Positions 1-8,912 of a DNA stretch of 64,000 nt are shown here, one piece after another (the stretch's first letter is position 1; each line of letters opens with the position of its first letter). Below the pieces are notes generated by a model. It did not search any database. It was not told where the DNA came from and saw nothing but the letters and a program-made list of their open reading frames with translations. Made by a program: the position numbers and the translations under genes. This DNA comes from Pseudomonadaceae bacterium (GTDB lineage: Bacteria > Pseudomonadota > Gammaproteobacteria > Pseudomonadales > Azotimanducaceae), in contig JANSXA010000001.1 of NCBI GenBank assembly GCA_024743175.1, positions 624,390 to 688,389 of the forward strand, written 5' to 3'.

Positions 1-221
1 GTGTCCAGAGTCATCCCCGGCGCCAAACTGGCACCTTCGATAACCAGGGTTCCAGACGGGAAAGCTGCATCATTAGACAGCACATTGCCGGCCACCGAGC
101 CACCTTCCGGTGCAATATAAACATCATCGCCAACCGTTGGCGGGAACGCGTAAGCGTTACCCCACAACAAAGATGTCAGTGCGAACACTACCAGCGAGGC
201 GTTTACTGCTTTCTTAGCCAT
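1..221 (-). CDS. Secreted protein in the pilY1 position, N-terminal part only (runs off left edge)
   Basis: The visible 73 codons encode a Sec signal peptide (basic MAKK start, hydrophobic core, AYA cleavage site near residue 25) followed by a mature start with the pattern DDVYIAPEGGSVAGNVLSND. That pattern resembles bacterial cadherin/Ig-like repeats of large surface proteins. ATG at 221 is preferred over ATG at 227 because GGAGAA lies about 6 bases before 221 but touches 227. It lies just downstream of pilX on the same strand, where pilY1, the large calcium-binding tip adhesin of type IV pili, usually sits. A PilY1-like adhesin with an extra N-terminal repeat domain is therefore plausible. 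The body of the protein is outside the window, so the identity is inferred from position. Confidence 0.6.
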   Translation of the reverse strand, partial: MAKKAVNASLVVFALTSLLWGNAYAFPPTVGDDVYIAPEGGSVAGNVLSNDAAFPSGTLVIEGASLAPGMTLD

Positions 222-258
222 CGTCATTTCTCCAATAAATCATCTAACGCTTAACGCG

Positions 259-810
259 TTAGTCCATAATCCTGCCGTATGTGGTTTGCAGCAGAACTTG
301 TGCATTTGGGGTACCACCAACGCCGCGCGCAGTGATACGAAACATTTCCACGCGGTCAACAGTGGCCGCGCCAGAGTAAGGGTCTTCCTGCTGGTGAGCG
401 TTTTCATCACGCAGAACTGGGCCGATGTACTCCACGATGTAGCGTGACGGCGCAGCCGTACCTGCCACCGCATCTGCGAGGATGCTGTTGCCACCCGTCC
501 AGGTGGCAGCGTCTTCCCAGTTTTCTGCTTCGCCAAGCGGCACCACATCATATAAGCCGGCGGTATTGTCAAACGGCGCCGTTGAGGTAATCGCGATGAG
601 CTGAGCCTCAGCGTCACGCAAAGCAGACTCAGCCGCCTGGAAAGCCAGCAGCGTATCGTGCTCGTTCCTCGACATCCGTACTTCAAGACTGGTGGTTTGC
701 ACCGAAGAGACGCCAATGATGGTTAACACCAGCAACAGCACTAAACTAATAAACAGTGCAACGCCATGCTGACGCCGAGGGAAAATTGTCTGTGGTTGTC
801 TGAGATGCAT
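259..810 (-). CDS. pilX: Type IV pilus minor pilin-like assembly protein PilX
   Basis: 183 residues. It has the PilX N-terminus: a short basic leader, then HGVALFISLVLLLVLTIIG at about residues 15-33, a long hydrophobic helix without the canonical GF-x3-E cleavage site of true pilins, and then EVRMSRNEHDTLLAFQAAESAL, shortened here, typical of PilX proteins. PilX and the other minor pilins prime pilus assembly in the inner membrane and form the tip complex with PilY1. It follows pilW by 3 bases and precedes the secreted protein at the left edge, so it is part of the pilE-fimU-pilV-pilW-pilX operon read leftwards. Confidence 0.88.
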   Translation of the reverse strand: MHLRQPQTIFPRRQHGVALFISLVLLLVLTIIGVSSVQTTSLEVRMSRNEHDTLLAFQAAESALRDAEAQLIAITSTAPFDNTAGLYDVVPLGEAENWEDAATWTGGNSILADAVAGTAAPSRYIVEYIGPVLRDENAHQQEDPYSGAATVDRVEMFRITARGVGGTPNAQVLLQTTYGRIMD

Positions 811-813
811 GAC

Positions 814-1932
814 TTAAACCCCCGCGTTTCTGACGCTGATGGTTTTGCTGAAGGTGCGCCGCAATCGGTCGCGAGTACCATCCTGCAGCTGAACCTCATC
901 AGGGCTGCTGATATCCAGGCGCACACGGATGGCAACCACGGAGTTGAGATCTGCAACCGCGTCGATCTCCTGATAACGGTTGACGTTGACCACGTCATCG
1001 TTGGTGGTATCAACACCGTAAAACACCTGCATGTTTTCTACACCTTGAACCAACTCTACAGGTGCTTCGCGCCCTACTTTGCGCCACAAGGCATTGATCG
1101 TGCCTGATTCCGTTTCGATTGCGCTTTCTGCGATGTAGAAAATTGTTGTCTGTACTCGACCGATAGTGCTTGCACCCCCATAAGCTCGACCCAGCACTGA
1201 AAGAGGCGGCGGGTTTGCCGCGGGGAGTATGTCCCCTCCCACCGTCGTAACCGCGGTCGTGTTATCAAAAATTCCACCACCGTCTGCGCGACTCAACGTT
1301 GTCACGTTACCCGCTGTGGCAACACCTGTAACCTTAAACATGGCGGCCTGTTCACAATCTGAGACGACTACCACATCATCCACTTCGAATTCCGGCTCGC
1401 CCCCTGGAGTGAAAACTTCAGGTTCAGCATCTGATTGCAGCACCACGTTCAGGCGCGCCACCGGCTGTTCGACGCTGCGAAAAATCACGATATCTGGCAC
1501 CAAAGCCAGGTTTACGCCGTCTATACCGTTTCCTGCAATATGCACGTTCAGATTGGTGGCGCCTTCGGTGCGCGGCAGCCTCAACAGGTCTGTTGGGGCA
1601 TAAGTCCCATCTTCATTGGAGTTGAAGCCGTCAATAGGCCGGCTCAAGTCATATTCTGGAATCTGGTCCCACGTACCCACCAGACCGTTGATCACAAATT
1701 CATCTTCCGGAGCGCAGCCAAAAAAACCCGCATCGCGTGCCGCCTGGGTAATGAAATCGAAAGAATAACGGGCATTTTCCTGCAACCTCGACTGGGCAGT
1801 CACAATTTCGTAAGTACGCGAGTTACCAACAAACAGCTGCACGATACCGGCAATGACAACCAACCCAAGCAACAATGAGATCAGGAGTTCAAGAATTGAA
1901 AAGCCTGCCTGAGAATGTTTAGTCGGCATCAT
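814..1932 (-). CDS. pilW: Type IV pilus minor pilin PilW
   Basis: 372 residues. A class III signal is present: after Gly10 comes FSILELLISLLLGLVV, giving a mature N-terminal Phe and Glu at +5, as prepilin peptidase substrates require. The long beta-rich C-terminal domain and the downstream run LQENARYSFDFITQAARDAGFFGC are typical of PilW. PilW belongs to the tip/priming complex of type IVa pili in the inner membrane. The start overlaps the 3' end of pilV by 4 bases (ATGA type), which indicates translational coupling. Confidence 0.9.
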   Translation of the reverse strand: MMPTKHSQAGFSILELLISLLLGLVVIAGIVQLFVGNSRTYEIVTAQSRLQENARYSFDFITQAARDAGFFGCAPEDEFVINGLVGTWDQIPEYDLSRPIDGFNSNEDGTYAPTDLLRLPRTEGATNLNVHIAGNGIDGVNLALVPDIVIFRSVEQPVARLNVVLQSDAEPEVFTPGGEPEFEVDDVVVVSDCEQAAMFKVTGVATAGNVTTLSRADGGGIFDNTTAVTTVGGDILPAANPPPLSVLGRAYGGASTIGRVQTTIFYIAESAIETESGTINALWRKVGREAPVELVQGVENMQVFYGVDTTNDDVVNVNRYQEIDAVADLNSVVAIRVRLDISSPDEVQLQDGTRDRLRRTFSKTISVRNAGV

Positions 1933-2465
1933 TGCTGGCTCTCCACCGTAATTTCTTCCTGATCACCGTCAAAGCTTCTCCAACGGATAGTGACAGTGGT
2001 CATGCCACCAGCAACAGCTATCGAACCTTCACCCTCCGGTAAACCGGGTTGCAACCCGGCTGCAGGTAAGATGTCGTTGTCACGCAGATCAACGCAAACC
2101 GCATCGGTGTTGTATTCACCCAAAGCGCACTGCCAGACCGCAATATCAAAAGCAGCCATCTGTGCTGCTGTGCAGGTGTTTGTAAAACAATCGGTAGGTG
2201 CCACAGGGGCATCGCCGTAGGCAACGCCATCATAGTTACCGGTGGTATTAACACGCATTCGATCCATGATGTCGTAGGCCATCTGCAACGCTTCGCTGCG
2301 CAACAGCGCATCACGATTGTTCTGCAGACTGACCATCTGCAGACCGGTTACACCGAGCACGCCGACGCCCATAATCAGGACGGCTACGAGCAATTCAATC
2401 AGGGAAAAGCCAGCGTTTTTACCGGCGCCGGTAAATCTGCGTCTATGTAACTTTGATGGCAACAT
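1929..2465 (-). CDS. pilV: Type IV pilus modification/minor pilin protein PilV
   Basis: 178 residues. The leader ends at Gly19, followed by FSLIELLVAVLIMGVGVLG with Glu at +5, a perfect class III prepilin site. The following segment QMVSLQNNRDALLRSEALQM is the usual PilV helix. PilV is a minor pilin needed for assembly and tip function. It overlaps pilW by 4 bases and follows the FimU-like gene by 43 bases, which fits one operon. Confidence 0.9.
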   Translation of the reverse strand: MLPSKLHRRRFTGAGKNAGFSLIELLVAVLIMGVGVLGVTGLQMVSLQNNRDALLRSEALQMAYDIMDRMRVNTTGNYDGVAYGDAPVAPTDCFTNTCTAAQMAAFDIAVWQCALGEYNTDAVCVDLRDNDILPAAGLQPGLPEGEGSIAVAGGMTTVTIRWRSFDGDQEEITVESQQ

Positions 2466-2508
2466 AAGGTTTAAATCCTAGCTAACTCTCTATCTCGAAG
2501 GATTGTGA

Positions 2509-3024
2509 TCAGGGGAAACATACATCTCGTTCTACGTTGGCCCGGCCTAAAGCATTTATGGTGACCAGCCTGCCAGGATCGTCATCCGCATCAACGCCAC
2601 ACAACTCGATTGTCCCCGCCAGGTCGTCCTGCAGCAGGCCACGTGAGTTGAAGGTCATTGTGGGCTCATCATCCATCACACCTTCTGCGTTAAGGGTGAC
2701 GGTTCCTTCTAGCCTGAACACGCGCAGCGGATTGTTGCAGTCGCCAGGATCACCAGCAGTGACACAAAACCCCGGCCCCCACTCATTCTCATCATCTGAA
2801 GCATCTTCCGCCTGCAGACTGACATCACCACCCAGCCGCGTCGCTTCACTGCGGGCATAGCTGATGGCGGAAATAAACTGATTCACATTAGCAGTCATCT
2901 GTCGCTGCACCGTGAAATCATTAAATGCAGGTAACGCAAAGGCCATCATCACCGCGGCGATGGTTAACGCCACCAGCAATTCGATGATGGTAAAACCGTT
3001 AGATTTCTGGTTCGACTGTCTCAT
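2509..3024 (-). CDS. fimU: Type IV pilus minor pilin FimT/FimU (GspH-like)
   Basis: 171 residues. Gly10 is followed by FTIIELLVALTIAAVMMAFA, with Glu at +5. The GspH/FimT pattern follows: QRQMTANVNQFISAISYARS, then a beta-rich globular domain and a C-terminal cysteine. The position, first after pilE and before pilV, matches FimU of the Pseudomonas-type cluster. FimU and FimT cannot be separated by eye, and a second GspH-like gene lies at 35499. FimT-type pilins can also bind DNA during transformation. Confidence 0.82.
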   Translation of the reverse strand: MRQSNQKSNGFTIIELLVALTIAAVMMAFALPAFNDFTVQRQMTANVNQFISAISYARSEATRLGGDVSLQAEDASDDENEWGPGFCVTAGDPGDCNNPLRVFRLEGTVTLNAEGVMDDEPTMTFNSRGLLQDDLAGTIELCGVDADDDPGRLVTINALGRANVERDVCFP

Positions 3025-3100
3025 AAGCGCCTAATCTAGATTTTCTGCTGGCATTTGAATATTTTCTGGCGACAAACGGTAGACGCGAGGCGGCCACCGG

Positions 3101-3541
3101 TTATAAGTCTTCATTCCAATCGTCTTCGTTAGCATCATCGACATCGCCATCATCGTTTTCGTCCCAACCGCGGTTACCCGCCTGATCCAGGGTAATAATG
3201 CCGTCTCCATCCATTGCGCCATCAGGGGTCGCGGTCAGAAGGAAGGTATTGGCAGTGGTCACCGCGGTAATTTCATATCTACCTGATGGTGCACTCAACG
3301 GCTCACAAATTGTGGCATCTAAAACCGTTCCATCACCTCCGGGATTAGTGCCCACATAGGTAAACTCGGTCGCGTTGAACCGCTCCATAGCCTGAGCACA
3401 ATTCAACAGATCAGAGGTTGCCTCAGCTCGATAGCCTCGCTCAGTAAATGCGGTGTACTGTGGAATCGCCAGCGCGGAAATGATGGCAAAGATCGCTAAC
3501 GCGACCAGTAATTCAACGAGTGTAAAGCCTTGAGATTTCAT
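3101..3541 (-). CDS. pilE: Type IV pilin-like protein PilE with a strongly acidic C-terminus
   Basis: 146 residues from ATG at 3541. This start gives the short leader MKSQG before FTLVELLVALAIFAIIS (Glu at +5); a GTG 30 bases upstream would add an unlikely leader. AGGG lies 9 bases upstream. The globular part carries the usual minor pilin/PilE features (RAEATSDLLNCAQAMERF and a cysteine pair). The last ~35 residues are very acidic (DENDDGDVDDANEDDWNEDL), with DxDxD spacing reminiscent of calcium-binding loops. It is the first gene of the minor pilin operon here, whereas in Pseudomonas pilE is last. Confidence 0.85.
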   Translation of the reverse strand: MKSQGFTLVELLVALAIFAIISALAIPQYTAFTERGYRAEATSDLLNCAQAMERFNATEFTYVGTNPGGDGTVLDATICEPLSAPSGRYEITAVTTANTFLLTATPDGAMDGDGIITLDQAGNRGWDENDDGDVDDANEDDWNEDL

Positions 3542-3667
3542 GCACTTGAACCCTATCTTGATGGGTTCCACAGTACGTGTGGCATACGCGGATCAAAAGC
3601 CTTTGCTTACCAGCGGTAGCAAGGCTCAGATAAACGGCAGAATCGCCGCGCGACAGGCCCGGCAGGC

Positions 3668-4636
3668 TCACTCTAAGGTGAGAACAACTTTACCTACGGT
3701 GTCATTGGCCGCCACCAGCTCATGCGCTGATTGCGCCTCAGGCAACGGTATGACCTTCTCAATTATCGGTTTGATGTGGCCTTTTTCGATATCTGGCCAG
3801 ACGTTTTTCAGCAGCTGGTCCATGATTGCGGCTTTTTCCGGTATGGGCCGTGCGCGCAGCGTTGAGCCGATTATCCGCAGCCTTTTCATCATCATTACAG
3901 CAAGATTTGTTTCCGCCTGAATGCCACCCATCAGGCCAATCAGGACCAGGCGCCCGCCCAGACCTAAAACAGTCAAATTATCTGACAAATACTGGCCGCC
4001 AACTGGGTCAAGGATCACATCTGCCCCGTTGTCACCCGCCCACTGCTGTGCAGCCTGCAGAAACGAACCCTGATGCCGGTCAAAACCTGCGGTCGCGCCT
4101 AGCTGCACACACTGTTCGATTTTTTCCGCTGACCCGGCAGTGACAAAACACGGGTTCTGGCTGCAATTCAGCAGCTGGATCGCAGCTGTTCCAACGCCAC
4201 TCGCACCAGCATGCAGGATCACTTTCTCCTGGGGTTGCAGCCCTGCCTCCATGTAAAGGTTCAGATAAGCGGTGGCAAACACTTCCGGCAACGCGGCAGC
4301 TTCATTAAACGACAAACCTGCAGGTATCGGCAGCACCTGACCGGCCGGCACTACCACCTGCTCCGCATAGCCGCCACCTGCCAGCAACGCACAAACCCTG
4401 TCGCCAACAGATACACGCTGCACCCCTTCGCCGACCGCAGTTACAACACCTGCACACTCCAGGCCAATTATCGAACTGGCTCCCGGTGGCGGCGGATACC
4501 CGCCAGTGGCCTGCAACAGATCTGCACGGTTCACCGCTGATGCCTGTACCTGTATCTGCACCTCTCCAGCGCCGCAAACAACATCAGGGGCAGTCGACCA
4601 GGTCAGTTTTTCGTTTTCAATCTGTATTGCACGCAT
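3668..4636 (-). CDS. NAD(P)H quinone oxidoreductase, PIG3 family (MDR superfamily)
   Basis: 322 residues, typical length for the family. The N-terminal GroES-like domain contains AVNRADLLQATGGYPPPPG, a PIG3 family hallmark. The Rossmann domain has HAGASGVGTAAIQL at about 140-153 for NADPH binding. The catalytic and structural zinc cysteines of alcohol dehydrogenases are absent, as expected for zeta-crystallin/QOR-type enzymes that reduce quinones and other small electrophiles. It stands alone between the pilin cluster and hisF, in the same orientation as both. Confidence 0.88.
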   Translation of the reverse strand: MRAIQIENEKLTWSTAPDVVCGAGEVQIQVQASAVNRADLLQATGGYPPPPGASSIIGLECAGVVTAVGEGVQRVSVGDRVCALLAGGGYAEQVVVPAGQVLPIPAGLSFNEAAALPEVFATAYLNLYMEAGLQPQEKVILHAGASGVGTAAIQLLNCSQNPCFVTAGSAEKIEQCVQLGATAGFDRHQGSFLQAAQQWAGDNGADVILDPVGGQYLSDNLTVLGLGGRLVLIGLMGGIQAETNLAVMMMKRLRIIGSTLRARPIPEKAAIMDQLLKNVWPDIEKGHIKPIIEKVIPLPEAQSAHELVAANDTVGKVVLTLE

Positions 4637-4683
4637 ATTGATTCTCTAGGTTTTGGCAGAAGCTTCAGGGCAGGAAATTCTGT

Positions 4684-5463
4684 TTACCAGGACATCCGCA
4701 TTTTAATGTGCCGATTGTGCAGTTCCTGCTTCAGCTGGCTGACTTTGTATTCACCAAAATGCACCATGGACGCCACCAGCGCAGCATCTGCTTTACCCAC
4801 CGTAAGTGCATCGACCAGGTGTTCGGGTTTACCTGCACCGCCAGAGGCAATTACCGGGATTCTTACTGCTGATGAGATCATAGCGGTCAGCTTGAGCTCA
4901 TAACCTGCCTTGGTACCATCAGCATCAATCGAGTTAACCACCAGCTCACCCGCACCGAGGCGCTCACCGTCAATGGCCCATTGCAGCGCATCAATACCCA
5001 TGGGTGTACGCCCGCCGTTAATGACAATTTCGTACCCCGAAGGAATCTGCACCGAAGCAGGCACACGCAGGATGTCCATCGACAGAACCACGTTCTGATT
5101 TCCAATGGCATCCGCACACTCGCTGATCAACTCCGGCCGCAGCACTGCCGCAGAATTGAGGTTGATTTTCTCCGCGCCCGCCAGTCGCAGGCTGGTCGCG
5201 TCCTGCACACTGCGTATACCCCCACCGACAGACAAGGGTATGAATACTTCGCTGGCCACAGCTTCAACCACATCCAGCATGATGTTGCGTTTATCGCTGG
5301 ATGCCGTGATGTCGTAAAACACCAGCTCATCAAGGCCATCAAGATAGTATTCCCGAGCTTTTTCCACCGGGTCGCCAATGTCCTGGGTGTCGACAAATTT
5401 CACACTCTTGGCCAGTTTACCGTCACGGACATCCAGACATGCGATGAGTCGTTTACTTAACAT
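4684..5463 (-). CDS. hisF: Imidazole glycerol phosphate synthase cyclase subunit HisF (divergent)
   Basis: 259 residues, a TIM barrel. The N-terminal catalytic Asp is kept in ACLDVRDGK, and the second Asp corresponds to VVLSMD near residue 130. GGGIRSV and [10 protein letters not shown] phosphate-binding loops are present. HisF with HisH forms imidazole glycerol phosphate and AICAR from PRFAR in histidine synthesis. Several usually invariant stretches differ: [10 protein letters not shown] replaces the KGV-type strand and [10 protein letters not shown] replaces the usual AIDAKR. A few residues are inserted before INGGRTPMG. It overlaps hisH by 7 bases. No other his genes are nearby, so a specialised HisHF pair (for example for surface polysaccharide amidation) is a weaker alternative. 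Confidence 0.82.
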   Translation of the reverse strand: MLSKRLIACLDVRDGKLAKSVKFVDTQDIGDPVEKAREYYLDGLDELVFYDITASSDKRNIMLDVVEAVASEVFIPLSVGGGIRSVQDATSLRLAGAEKINLNSAAVLRPELISECADAIGNQNVVLSMDILRVPASVQIPSGYEIVINGGRTPMGIDALQWAIDGERLGAGELVVNSIDADGTKAGYELKLTAMISSAVRIPVIASGGAGKPEHLVDALTVGKADAALVASMVHFGEYKVSQLKQELHNRHIKMRMSW

Positions 5464-6074
5464 CGGCCATCCCAGCGGGCAAAGTTCTGCAGCAGACGCA
5501 GCCCGACGCGGCCGCTTTTCTCCGGGTGAAACTGAGTCGCAAAATAGTTATCACGGCCCACAGCACAGGCAAACTCGTGCTCGTAATCTGATACGGCAAA
5601 AACTGTCTGCCGCTCAGCAGGGACCGGGAAGTAACTGTGTACAAAATAGAATTCGTCTCCGGGTTCGATGTCACCAAGCAAAGGGTGCGCCTGCACTGGT
5701 CGAACTTCATTCCAACCCATATGCGGAATTTTCAACTCGGCGTGATCAAAGTCAAAACGCTGTACCTTGCCGGGAATCAGACCCAGTGTGCGGGTATCGT
5801 TTTCCTCTGAGTAGTCCAGCGATATCTGTAAACCCAGACAGATACCCAGCACGGGTATACCTGATTCAATGACTTCCGCAAGCGCTTCATCAAGTCCGCG
5901 CGACACAATACTGCGCATGGCGCTACCCGCCGCACCAACACCGGGGAAAATAACCCGTTGCGCATGTCGCAGTTGATCCGGGTCTGCACAAATGGCAGCT
6001 GGCAGATCCACTTCAGCACAAGCACGCTGCACACTACGCAGATTGCCAGCGTCGTAATCTATGATAATTGTCAT
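5457..6074 (-). CDS. hisH: Imidazole glycerol phosphate synthase glutaminase subunit HisH
   Basis: 205 residues, a class I glutamine amidotransferase. The start [13 protein letters not shown] is typical of HisH. The nucleophile elbow is GICLGLQ (Cys near residue 79), and the His-Glu pair lies in ATQFHPEKS near the C-terminus. [11 protein letters not shown] forms the oxyanion region. It supplies ammonia through the HisF barrel. It overlaps hisF by 7 bases, consistent with balanced production of the two subunits. The next gene upstream, hemH, is divergent. Confidence 0.9.
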   Translation of the reverse strand: MTIIIDYDAGNLRSVQRACAEVDLPAAICADPDQLRHAQRVIFPGVGAAGSAMRSIVSRGLDEALAEVIESGIPVLGICLGLQISLDYSEENDTRTLGLIPGKVQRFDFDHAELKIPHMGWNEVRPVQAHPLLGDIEPGDEFYFVHSYFPVPAERQTVFAVSDYEHEFACAVGRDNYFATQFHPEKSGRVGLRLLQNFARWDGRC

Positions 6075-6222
6075 ACGCGTAAACCCTGTTGCCCGTCGCT
6101 CCCTGGCCTGTCTCTGCCGATAGGGAGATGTTCTACAAGCGGTAAAACGTGGCGGTAAATTTTGCCCTTTACTGGCAGAGCGCGGATACTATCGCATTGG
6201 TAATTTGATCACTAGGATCCCC

Positions 6223-7266
6223 TTGGAAAAGACCGGCTATCTCATCATCAACCTCGGCACACCTGCTTCTCCCAGCGTTGCTGACGTACGCGTTTACCTG
6301 AAAGAATTTCTCATGGACCCCTACGTCTTAGACGTACCTGCGCCGATCCGCAGCCTGATTGTGAATGGCTTCATCCTGCCCTTTCGCCCGAAGAAGAGTG
6401 CTCACGCTTATGCGTCCATCTGGGACCCAGCCGGGTCGCCCCTGCTGTTACACAGCGAGGCGCTACTGGCTGATCTGACAGCCAGACTGGACGGACCTGT
6501 CGCGCTGGGCATGCGCTACGGCAAGCCGGACATTGAGGGCGCGGTGAACGCCCTGGTAAAACAAGACGTTACACACATTGTCGTTGCACCTCTGTATCCG
6601 CAGTACGCAGACTCAACCGTTACCACGTCGCTGGAAGCCACCGCGCAGTTTGTGCCGGAACATGTTTCAACCCGCGCAGTCACTGCTTTTTTTGAACACC
6701 CCGCCTACATCCAGGCGTTGGCAAAAAACGTATCGGCTGCGTTACCCCAGGACTGGGATCATTTACTGCTCAGCTATCACGGCCTGCCTGAGAGACACAT
6801 GAAAAAAGCAGACCCCACGGGCAGCCACTGCATGAAAAATCCAGACTGTTGTAACGTCGCCTCACAAGCCCACGCCACCTGTTATCGTCACCAGGTGTTT
6901 GGCACGTCCAATGCGCTGGCTGCTGCGCTTGGGATTTCGGCAGACAGATTCAGCGTAAGTTTTCAGTCCCGGCTTGGCGGCGGCTGGTTACAACCCTACA
7001 CCGACAAAGTGCTGGAAGAATTACCCGGCAAAGGCGTTGAACGACTTGTTGTCGCCTGCCCGGCCTTTGTTGCTGACAATCTGGAAACCTTAGAAGAAAT
7101 GGGCCTGCAGGGACGCCAGACTTTTCTTGACGCTGGCGGCAAGAGTTTTGATCTGGTGCCGTGCCTGAATGAAGATCCAGCCTGGGTCGATGCCCTGGCG
7201 CAGATCCTGATGGCAGCACCGGAACCTGTTCAGACCACCGCTGCCGCTTCTGAGACTTCTGCATAA
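6223..7266 (+). CDS. hemH: Ferrochelatase HemH
   Basis: About 347 residues from TTG at 6223, chosen because AGGA lies 5 bases before it. An in-frame TTG at 6205 (353 residues) has no visible ribosome site. Family motifs are the N-terminal TGYLIINLGTPASP, the catalytic histidine in LLSYHGLPERHM, and SRLGGGWLQPYTDKVLEEL with the conserved acidic side of the metal channel. It inserts Fe2+ into protoporphyrin IX, the last step of protoheme synthesis. Cysteines follow the SYHGLP motif (HCMKNPDCCN), a spacing seen in some bacterial ferrochelatases with Fe-S clusters. The 3' end overlaps the convergent LysR gene by 37 bases. Confidence 0.9.
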   Translation: MEKTGYLIINLGTPASPSVADVRVYLKEFLMDPYVLDVPAPIRSLIVNGFILPFRPKKSAHAYASIWDPAGSPLLLHSEALLADLTARLDGPVALGMRYGKPDIEGAVNALVKQDVTHIVVAPLYPQYADSTVTTSLEATAQFVPEHVSTRAVTAFFEHPAYIQALAKNVSAALPQDWDHLLLSYHGLPERHMKKADPTGSHCMKNPDCCNVASQAHATCYRHQVFGTSNALAAALGISADRFSVSFQSRLGGGWLQPYTDKVLEELPGKGVERLVVACPAFVADNLETLEEMGLQGRQTFLDAGGKSFDLVPCLNEDPAWVDALAQILMAAPEPVQTTAAASETSA

Positions 7267-8084
7267 AACGAGCGAATCAGTTCCTGAGCAAACATTGATT
7301 TACGCGCAACAAATCGCACTGGCCGCGTCAAACCCTGCTGCGCAAGTCCAATCACCGCACTATCGTCAACGCCCAGGGTGCGTGCAACACCGGCGGGCAC
7401 CAACCCATGACCAAAGCCTGCCAGTGCCATCTGGGCCACTGCAAAAAATGATTCCAGAGAAACCGCTCGAGTCAGCGACAGGCGCAACATATCCTCTTCA
7501 ATAGAAGCCCAGGCGCCCGAGCGTGATTCAATGGTAATTACGCTCAGCGGTTCGCCAACCTGGTATTTAAGGGGCTGCAGTCCAGAGGGAATAATCACCA
7601 TGGGTTCCTGTCGAATCACTTCGCTGACCAGGTCAGTATCTGCATCCGGTGTGCCCGTACACACGCCGACCATATATTCACCTGAGCGCAGCCGGTCCAG
7701 CACAACAGGTGATCGCTGGGCATGAAACTCAAACTCCACGCCAGGCAGCCCGGTGCGAACCTGAGCAAACAGGCGCGGCCCCCAGCTGGCGAGAATAGCT
7801 TCAGACACACCGAGGATAATTTTGCCTTTACGCAACGCATTATCTTCCAGGAACACGCTGCGCAGCTCCGAAAGCAGAGGCGTGACACGTTCAACCAGAC
7901 GCGTGCCGTGATGGGTTAACACAACCCTTCGACCATGCCGTTCAATCAGGCGCCTGTCGTAATAACGTTCCAGGTTGGCTATGCGCTTGCTCACCGCTGA
8001 CTGAGATATCTTCAGTGCAGTGCTGGCTTCCATCATGGTGCCGGCTTTTGACAAAGCCACCAACGTTTCCAGATTCTCAACCAT
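7230..8084 (-). CDS. LysR-family transcriptional regulator
   Basis: 284 residues. The N-terminal winged HTH (residues 1-60) contains MMEASTALKISQSAVSKRIANLE, quoted here only as its helix-turn-helix region of about residues 17-39. A long linker helix and a two-lobed substrate-binding domain follow. It is divergent from the TauE/SafE-type transporter at 8160, with a 75-base intergenic space. This is the usual arrangement for a LysR protein controlling its neighbour. The ligand is unknown. The 3' end overlaps hemH in antisense. Confidence 0.87.
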   Translation of the reverse strand: MVENLETLVALSKAGTMMEASTALKISQSAVSKRIANLERYYDRRLIERHGRRVVLTHHGTRLVERVTPLLSELRSVFLEDNALRKGKIILGVSEAILASWGPRLFAQVRTGLPGVEFEFHAQRSPVVLDRLRSGEYMVGVCTGTPDADTDLVSEVIRQEPMVIIPSGLQPLKYQVGEPLSVITIESRSGAWASIEEDMLRLSLTRAVSLESFFAVAQMALAGFGHGLVPAGVARTLGVDDSAVIGLAQQGLTRPVRFVARKSMFAQELIRSFYAEVSEAAAVV

Positions 8085-8159
8085 CTATTTAAACAATTCC
8101 AAAGTTGACTTAATCATATTCCATTGATTCGCTTTTTTCATTAAACAAGTAGGTCCAGG

Positions 8160-8912
8160 ATGCGCGCCATGTTGTGGTTCATGCTCAGCTTTACGGTTTT
8201 CCTCACCAGTGTTCTATCTGGGGTGCTGGGTATGGCTGGCGGGATGATCCTGATGGCCATTTTAGTGACGCTGCTCAGCGTCGCCAACGCCATGATCCTG
8301 CATGGCGCGGTACAGGCGACCGCTAACGGATCCAGAGCCTGGTTTTTACGTTCACACATCAAGTGGGGGTTACTGCCCAATTACATCCTCGGAGCACTCG
8401 GTGCTGTGGCAGTCTTCAGCCTGATTGCGCTGGTACCCAATCCGGGCCTGGTGCTGTTTCTGGTCGGCATCTTCCCCTGGCTGGCACGCTACAGCCGCTC
8501 TTTAAATGGATTAGATGTCACACGGCCGCTGACAACCATCGTCTGCGGATTTGTCGTTACCGCAGCACAACTTCTCGCGGGTGCATCAGGACCATTGCTG
8601 GATGTGTTTTACCTGAACTCGCCGCTGAATCGGCAGGAAATCGTGGCCAACAAGGCGCTCACGCAAACCATCGGCCACCTGCTCAAAATTCTGTATTACG
8701 GTTTGATCGTAGCTGTGGCAACCACGCTGCCCTGGTGGCTGTTTGTCTGCGCTATGACGGCTGCTGTTGCAGGAACCCGTGTTGGCACTTTAGTGCTGCA
8801 TCGATGGGACGATGCAGCTTTTGCACGAGTCAGCAGCGTTGTTATCCTGACCATTGCAGGCATCTGCATGGTTCGCGGGATCTGGGTTATGTGGACTTCT
8901 CTACCGGCTTAA
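8160..8912 (+). CDS. TauE/SafE (TSUP) family membrane transporter
   Basis: 250 residues with about seven to eight hydrophobic segments and the duplicated TSUP pattern: GVLGMAGGMILMAILV near the N-terminus and AGASGPLLDVF in the second half. The family exports or imports small sulfur-containing or organic anions such as sulfite, sulfoacetate or related compounds across the inner membrane. The substrate cannot be told from the sequence. The gene is divergent from the LysR regulator, its likely controller. Its last 26 bases overlap the convergent carboxylase gene. Confidence 0.82.
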   Translation: MRAMLWFMLSFTVFLTSVLSGVLGMAGGMILMAILVTLLSVANAMILHGAVQATANGSRAWFLRSHIKWGLLPNYILGALGAVAVFSLIALVPNPGLVLFLVGIFPWLARYSRSLNGLDVTRPLTTIVCGFVVTAAQLLAGASGPLLDVFYLNSPLNRQEIVANKALTQTIGHLLKILYYGLIVAVATTLPWWLFVCAMTAAVAGTRVGTLVLHRWDDAAFARVSSVVILTIAGICMVRGIWVMWTSLPA

